Shown piece after piece: positions 59,184 to 64,000 of a stretch of 64,000 bases of DNA (position 1 is the stretch's first letter; every line of letters begins with the position of its first letter). The translations under genes and the position numbers were made by a program. The stretch covers positions 31,971 to 95,970 of the forward strand of contig JAJHQZ010000005.1 of NCBI GenBank assembly GCA_020833055.1. Reading direction: 5' to 3'. A model generated the notes under the pieces. That model was not told the origin of the DNA. It saw only the letters and a list, made by a program, of their open reading frames with translations, and did no database searches. The stretch comes from Candidatus Korarchaeum sp. GTDB taxonomy: Archaea; Korarchaeota; Korarchaeia; Korarchaeales; Korarchaeaceae.

Positions 59184-59609
59184 GTGGGGCCGCTGAGAGT
59201 GGAGATCCCTAGGCATATAATCGAGGAGATACTGAGGCACGCTATGGAGGAGATGCCGAGGGAGGCTTGCGGCCTGCTCATAGGGTATATAGAGGGCTCT
59301 AGAGTCGTAGTGAGGGGAGTTCATAGGGCTAGGAATATGAGTGAGTCGCACTCGCTCTACGAAGTTGATCCCCAAGATATCTATAGGGCTATGAAGGAGG
59401 CAGAATCCTCCGGTCTAGAGCTAATCGGAGTCTACCACAGCCATCCAATCGGGACGCCTACTCCCTCGAAGATAGATGAGGAGAGAGCTATTCCGGGCCT
59501 CATATACCTCATAGTCTCAGGGAGCGGGGACTTCAAAGCGTTCAAGTTAGCTAGGGGTAGATTTGAGGAGCTCGAGATATCCGACACACCTCCCGAAGGA
59601 CTGCACTGA
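59184..59609 (+). CDS. JAMM/MPN+ metalloprotease
   Basis: The 141-residue protein is a single JAMM domain with all catalytic residues: Glu27 in PREACG, His85 and His87 in YHSHP, Ser95 and Asp98 (H-x-H-x7-S-x2-D). Related archaeal enzymes (HvJAMM1) cleave ubiquitin-like SAMP/MoaD proteins after their terminal GG. GTG 59184 is about 25 nt after TTATAATA (59157-59164), so the transcript is probably leaderless. A MoaD-MoaE fusion encoded at 12258 is a logical substrate. Confidence 0.9.
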   Translation: MGPLRVEIPRHIIEEILRHAMEEMPREACGLLIGYIEGSRVVVRGVHRARNMSESHSLYEVDPQDIYRAMKEAESSGLELIGVYHSHPIGTPTPSKIDEERAIPGLIYLIVSGSGDFKAFKLARGRFEELEISDTPPEGLH

Positions 59610-59642
59610 AACTTTTATATCTTCTCAGGGTCCTCTATCTAG

Positions 59643-60623
59643 ATGAGCCTCCTCTACTCGCTAGCTAACTCAGAGCTCACCGGATCTAGACTTGAATCTA
59701 ACTTAGAGCTCATAGATAAAGTACTGTCCTGGGAGCTCACTGGGAAGGTCGCTGAGTTCATCAGAGCGTACTCCTCATACGGAAGCCCTCCTTCAGAGCT
59801 ATTGAACTCTGTGTTGAAATCTAGGAGTGAGATGCCCATAGATTCGATGCTAAATAATGTCTGCAGGGAGCTAGAGGAGAACAGGATGAAGTGCTACATA
59901 GCGGAGACTCGGGAAGATGCTGGAAAAATTGTAGGGGAAATAGTAGGAAGTGGGAAAGTAGTTTTCAAATCTTTCGCTCTCACGCTCGAAGAATGTAGCG
60001 TGGGTGAGCATTTAGTTAGGGGAGGCAATGAAGTTCACGATACGGAGTACCCGCTGCTGCTCAAGGAACTAAGAGGAGTGGATCTGAGAGGCTACAGGGA
60101 GAAGATAGAGAGGGCAGATTTTGGAATAACTGATGCAGTAGCTCTATCAGTGGATCCAGGGGCTCTCTTCCTCCTCCCAAGCAGCGGTTTGGAGAGGCTC
60201 ATCTCAATGGCGCCGCTGAAGCACATAGCTCTAGTAGGCGTGGATCAGCTGGCCCCTAGTTACGAGGAGGGTTTCAGGATCGTGGAGCTCGCGATGCTCA
60301 GTAAGGGTTACAATTACGCTGGAGTAGTCGGCGGCCCCAGTAAGACGGGCGATATAGAGAAGAAGGTAGTCTACGGCGCTCATGGGCCGAAGGAGGTCCA
60401 CGTCATAATTCTAGATGATGGGAGGAGGGAGCAAATGAGAGGTCCCTTCAAAGAAGCGTTATCTCTACCCTTACTCGGGAAAATACCGTGCCCCCAGCTC
60501 TGGCCATTCTGGAAGAGAATACTCGGGATGGATCGCTCTGAGGAGTTAGCGAAATACCTGATCGATAGAAGATTGACGGAATGCTTGGGTATGGACATAT
60601 CTCCCTTACTGAAGCTCCTCTAA
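59643..60623 (+). CDS. LUD-domain protein (LutB N-terminal-like)
   Basis: The 326-residue protein has the LUD fold found in LutB/LutC lactate-utilisation proteins: GKVVFKSFALTLEECSVGEHL near residue 100, NEVHDTEYPLLL near 128, and GPKEVHVIILDDGRREQMRG near 253. The Fe-S region normally following in LutB is missing; only Cys281 (KIPCPQLW) and Cys317 (TECLG) remain. It converges with a complete LutB-like gene at 60668. It may be a paralogous subunit. Confidence 0.75.
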   Translation: MSLLYSLANSELTGSRLESNLELIDKVLSWELTGKVAEFIRAYSSYGSPPSELLNSVLKSRSEMPIDSMLNNVCRELEENRMKCYIAETREDAGKIVGEIVGSGKVVFKSFALTLEECSVGEHLVRGGNEVHDTEYPLLLKELRGVDLRGYREKIERADFGITDAVALSVDPGALFLLPSSGLERLISMAPLKHIALVGVDQLAPSYEEGFRIVELAMLSKGYNYAGVVGGPSKTGDIEKKVVYGAHGPKEVHVIILDDGRREQMRGPFKEALSLPLLGKIPCPQLWPFWKRILGMDRSEELAKYLIDRRLTECLGMDISPLLKLL

Positions 60624-60667
60624 CTCGAGGCCTCAGTAGAATGCTTGAACGAGTTCAAATAGAGTGG

Positions 60668-61840
60668 CTAGGGAGCTTTAATGCTGTACCCCCTCCTCCT
60701 GATCTCCCTGAGTATCTTCTGCTGGTCTATCCGCATGGGGCAGGCTTCCTTACATCTACCGCAGAGGAGACATGCGAAGGAGTGCTTTACAGCCTCCTCT
60801 TTGTTCCCAGTTATGTACTCCAATATGACCCCTATCCCACCGGAGTAGACGGACTTCAATCCCCCCCAGTAACCTCCGACTATCCAGAAGACGGGACACA
60901 AGTACTGGCAGGCCCCGCACCTGAGGCAGAGTAAGGCCTCTCTCAAAACTGGATCCCGGGAGCTCTCAACTCTTCCATTATCTAAGAATATCACATGAAG
61001 CTCCCTAGGCCCGAACTCATCTTTCTGAGGTCCTCTCACTATGTTAACGTAAGATGATACCTTGTACCCGTTATACCTAGTTATGACTTCCACAGCCCTC
61101 CAGGCATCCAGCATCGTAGGCAAAACTTTCTCCATGCCAACGAGCATTATGTGCTTCCTAGGTAACGATATGGAGAGCCTCACATTAGATTCGTTCTCTA
61201 TTATGAAACCGCATCCCTCATCAGCAGCGAAGGCATTAACGCCGCTCATCCCTATATCCGCCTCGAAGTACTTCCTCCTCAGGAACTTCCTGACTAGAGA
61301 AACCATGCCCTCTATATCGTCCTTATCGACTTCCTCCCCCATGAAACCCCTCAGGAACTCAGCTACCCTCTCCCTAGTCAGGTGGATGGATACAGATGTG
61401 AAGTGCATGGATTTCGGCCCTATGAACTGAACTAAGAACTCACCCAAGTCCGTCTCATAGACTTCCTTTCCCCTACTCACTAAGTGCTCCCTGATACCCA
61501 CTTCCTCGCTCGTTATACTCTTACCCTTCACTATGACTTTGCCATCGCCCACTATCTCATCTACGATCCTCCTAGCTTCATCAGGCGTCCTAGCTAGGTA
61601 AGCGAAACCACCTTTCCTCTCTACGCTCTCCATAGCGATATGAGTGAGCTCCTCCATCCTCTCCAACGAGCTCTCCTTGATTTCCCTCACTTTATCAGCT
61701 AGATCCCTCAGATGAGGGTACTTTGAGAACACGCTCTTCCTCAGCTCCCAGTATGAGAGGTTAGCTCTATCCAGCGAGGCCCTCAAGAAACTATTGGAAC
61801 TAGCTTCTATCAATAGGGAGCTAACTTCCCTCAAGTTCAT
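60668..61840 (-). CDS. LutB-like iron-sulfur LUD protein
   Basis: The 390-residue protein joins a LUD domain (VIVKGKSITSEEVGIREHL, GPRELHVIFLDNG) with two 4Fe-4S motifs near the C-terminus: CLRCGACQYLCPV and CLLCGRCKEACPM. It is a redox subunit of lactate- or glycolate-type oxidation complexes. ATG 61840 has GGAGGTGATAGT before it and overlaps the CCG-domain gene by 4 nt; the frame further upstream overlaps that gene and is rejected. The electron acceptor is unknown. Confidence 0.85.
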   Translation of the reverse strand: MNLREVSSLLIEASSNSFLRASLDRANLSYWELRKSVFSKYPHLRDLADKVREIKESSLERMEELTHIAMESVERKGGFAYLARTPDEARRIVDEIVGDGKVIVKGKSITSEEVGIREHLVSRGKEVYETDLGEFLVQFIGPKSMHFTSVSIHLTRERVAEFLRGFMGEEVDKDDIEGMVSLVRKFLRRKYFEADIGMSGVNAFAADEGCGFIIENESNVRLSISLPRKHIMLVGMEKVLPTMLDAWRAVEVITRYNGYKVSSYVNIVRGPQKDEFGPRELHVIFLDNGRVESSRDPVLREALLCLRCGACQYLCPVFWIVGGYWGGLKSVYSGGIGVILEYITGNKEEAVKHSFACLLCGRCKEACPMRIDQQKILREIRRRGYSIKAP

Positions 61841-62763
61841 ACTATCACCTCCGCGAGATCTAGTACCTCTAAACCTCCGGAAACTCTCTTCAAGTTGAGG
61901 AGGCAGATGGGGCATGCTACTATTATCTTGCTAGCTCCAGTGGACTTCAGTTCCTCTAACCTCTTCTCAGCTATTTTAAAAGCTAAATTCGGGAAAATGG
62001 ATTCTATTGGTCCCCCACAGCACCCAGTGAATTTCCTAGAGAATTCAGGCTCCCTCAAAACAACTCCGGCCTTTCGCAATAGCTCCCTTATCTGCTCAGT
62101 AGAATCGCTCCATCTAGCTAGGTAGCAGGGATCGTGGATCGCTGCCTCTAGCTCCTTTCTCGCGGGCTCATATCCCTTCAGGAGTATCTCAGAGTAATGG
62201 AATACCTCGATATCTATGTATTCAGCTAGATGATACTTCAGCATGTAAGTGCTGTGGGGATCTACTGTTATCACTCTCTTAGCCCCAGTTTCCCTTATTT
62301 TCTCCGCTACTCTCATCATCTGCCTCTCGAATAGTTCATCGAGCCCCAGATCATGGTAGAGAACTCCATTGTAAGGCTCCTCCCTCAAGCATGCGAATTT
62401 GACACCGGATCCCCTCAAGGCACATGCTATATTCCTCAATATATTGAGGTACCTGTCCTTCTTTTTCATGAACCTAATCGGGGCTGATATATCGATTCCC
62501 ATAGAGAGGAAGGAAGAGTAGAGCCTCATTGAGAGGTCCAGGAAGCTGGGTCCGATGGATTCGAATCTCCTCAGGAGGTCTGAGAATAGCTCTATCCGAG
62601 GGGCCATCTGATACAAGCATCCAGTATAGAGGAGCACCTCTCCTCTCTCAGGTATATCCAGATCCCTCGCCCATTTTCCGCATTCCCTCTCACTCACACC
62701 CAATGGGTTGGAGGTCCTCTCAGCATTGCTCTCCAGGAGCTTCCTCAGTACCTCTAGCTCCAT
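61837..62763 (-). CDS. CCG-domain iron-sulfur protein (LutA/HdrB-like)
   Basis: The 308-residue protein carries one intact CCG motif set (IHDPCYLAR, FTGCCGG, ACPICLLNL) near the C-terminus, which binds a non-cubane 4Fe-4S cluster in HdrB-type proteins. The first copy is degenerate (TGCLYQ present, later Cys pair lost: VDPHS). It probably partners with the LutB-like protein. ATG 62763 lies just after a TATA-like TTTTAATTAT on the minus strand (62791-62800), so the leader is about six nt. A longer frame to 62835 crosses that box. Confidence 0.8.
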   Translation of the reverse strand: MELEVLRKLLESNAERTSNPLGVSERECGKWARDLDIPERGEVLLYTGCLYQMAPRIELFSDLLRRFESIGPSFLDLSMRLYSSFLSMGIDISAPIRFMKKKDRYLNILRNIACALRGSGVKFACLREEPYNGVLYHDLGLDELFERQMMRVAEKIRETGAKRVITVDPHSTYMLKYHLAEYIDIEVFHYSEILLKGYEPARKELEAAIHDPCYLARWSDSTEQIRELLRKAGVVLREPEFSRKFTGCCGGPIESIFPNLAFKIAEKRLEELKSTGASKIIVACPICLLNLKRVSGGLEVLDLAEVIV

Positions 62764-62884
62764 GCGAGCCTCGGATTGGCTGTCGTAGAAATAATTAAAA
62801 TTTGATCCTTCGGGATCTCCGCACAATCTTAGCACTCAAAATTGAGGAGTCGGCTCAAATAACTAAATCCCTTTCAGAGAAGAG

Positions 62885-63962
62885 TCAAGGGTCCTCTATC
62901 AAAACTTCCGGATCCTCTAGTCCAACTGAGAGCCTTATCAAGCTCCCATCTATCCCACTAGCCTCAATGAGGTCCTCAGTCAAGTTAGAGGAAGCTGATT
63001 CATAGGGGATGCTCGCTAGCGATATAGAGGCTCCGAAGCTCGTGGCTCTCTTTATCCTTGAGGTTCATCGAGAGCTTCCTCGCATCCCCATTTATCCTGA
63101 AGGAAATAATCCCACCGAATCCCTTGAGGAGCCTCTTAGCTATCTGATGATCTTTATGAGTCTCCAATCCGGGATATATCACCTCCCTCACCTTGAGATG
63201 ATCTTGGAGCCATCTAGCTAAAGTAAGAGCGGTCTCACAATGTCTCCTCATCCTGAGTTCAAGAGTTTTGATCCCCCTAATTATGAGGAATGCCCTGAAT
63301 GGATCCAGTATGCTCCCCAGGATCCTCCTCCATTCCCATAACTCTGATAATTCGTTACCGGATACTACTCCCCCCACGCTATCGTTCGTACCACTGAGGT
63401 ACTTTGTAGCGCTCTGTATGGATAGATCTGAGAAGAGAGAGGGTTTCAGCAGGACAGGAGTCGCGGATGTGTTATCTATGATGAATTCAGCGCCCTTATC
63501 TATGCAGGAATCTCTCAGCATCTCCAAATCAGGTACTCTGAGCAGAGGATTCGTTGTCGATTCGGTGAAAACTAAGCTCCCCGGCTTGATGCACTCCCCA
63601 AGATGATCGGTGCTGCATATCTCTATATCGAAGCCCATAGCCTTCAAGCGGAGAGCCAAACCTACTGTGGCCGAGTAGGAATCTAAATTAACCACGATCC
63701 TCTTCCTGTACCTGGATAGGAAGAGCGTTGAGATAGATGCCATCCCGCTGTTGAAAGCCAAGCAATCATCGTATCCATCGAGGGAGGCAACTATCCTCTC
63801 GAGCTCCTCGACAGTCGGGTTCTCTTCTCTCGAGTACTTCAGCTCCTTGCCCCTCCGGGAGATATTAGGTCTTCCTGAAGGTAGAGGATTCTGGAAAGTA
63901 GCTGTCATATATATTGGGACCTCGATAGGCGAGAAATCTGACATAGTAGGGGCGAGAATCAC
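62885..63962 (-). pseudogene. Cys/Met-metabolism PLP enzyme with frameshift
   Basis: The frame from ATG 63962 covers most of a cystathionine gamma-synthase/lyase-type enzyme, with the PLP lysine in SATKYLSGTND and TTNPLLRVPDL. It stops at 63000 after about 320 residues. In the +1 frame the missing C-terminus continues clearly: after GDARKLSMNLK follows IKRATSFGASISLASIP and ends with SLIRLSVGLEDPEVLIEDP at 62885. One extra base in AAGGAT near 63054-63059 explains it. A sequencing or assembly error, a real frameshift or recoding are all possible. Confidence 0.8.
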
Positions 63963-64000
63963 CGATTTAAAAGTTTAAATAATAAATGATTCCAATAGGA

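Noticed and set aside
1-64000. CRISPR array
   Set aside because: No regularly spaced direct repeats of 24-37 nt were seen in any intergenic region.

Overview
This window is archaeal chromosomal DNA. It carries archaeal/eukaryal-type information genes (aIF2 gamma, aIF5B, eS6, eS28, eL24, L7Ae, uS2, RpoN, TFS, RFC small and large subunits, Orc1/Cdc6, a TFB-like protein), the wyosine enzyme Taw1, a cupin-type phosphoglucose isomerase and type 2 IPP isomerase. Many genes look leaderless, with a TATA-like box about 26 nt before the start codon. A 110-residue protein ending in an SFHGLLMKL motif matches the Rpb8-like subunit RpoG/Rpo8, reported from Crenarchaeota and Korarchaeota. Together with about 50% GC, a thermophilic Thermoproteota/TACK archaeon close to Candidatus Korarchaeum is the best inference; this was not confirmed by search.

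Layout. 1-10 kb: 5' part of an STT3/AglB oligosaccharyltransferase, a DUF711 protein, thioredoxin reductase with an ASCH protein, an APC permease behind an inverted repeat, a formamidase-like amidohydrolase, EPSP synthase, TFS, a NYN-domain protein, DUF373 and a coiled-coil protein. 10-18.9 kb: molybdopterin genes (moaA, moaC, a moaD-moaE fusion) running on from a thiolase and both ETF subunits, facing an acyl-CoA dehydrogenase; then a threonine-synthase-like pseudoenzyme fused to a winged helix, followed by a corrinoid protein. 18.9-26 kb: an MFS-like transporter, a peroxiredoxin and a complete BMP-type ABC importer containing a GC-rich double hairpin.

26-30.6 kb is the most unusual part: four overlapping genes encode a DUF2207 membrane protein with a Cys-Ala tail (9 Cys in 19 residues), a radical SAM/SPASM enzyme with a PqqD-like N-terminus, a class III-type sirtuin and a GNAT acetyltransferase. 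It looks like an undescribed peptide-tail modification system. 30.6-42 kb holds core translation, isoprenoid, clamp-loader and initiator genes. 42-49.7 kb holds an AAA+ ATPase, a C/D-box-like sRNA, a membrane HerA-like ATPase linked through a 44-residue coiled-coil gene to a TFB without zinc ribbon, RpoG, tRNA-Val(GAC), a Fap7-like kinase and tRNA-Glu(CTC). 49.7-64 kb holds pyrH, taw1, translin-like and rbkR genes, a structured IS200/IS605-like right-end relic, tRNA-Val(CAC), a second SPASM protein, thrB-thrC, glyA, an IF-2B-like protein, a JAMM protease, a Lut-like Fe-S/LUD cluster and a frameshifted Cys/Met-metabolism PLP gene.

Working links: ETF, thiolase and acyl-CoA dehydrogenase suggest acyl-CoA oxidation. 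The JAMM protease is a candidate to release MoaD from the MoaD-MoaE fusion. The intact threonine synthase at 55.5-56.7 kb is a direct contrast for the lysine-less paralogue at 17-18 kb.
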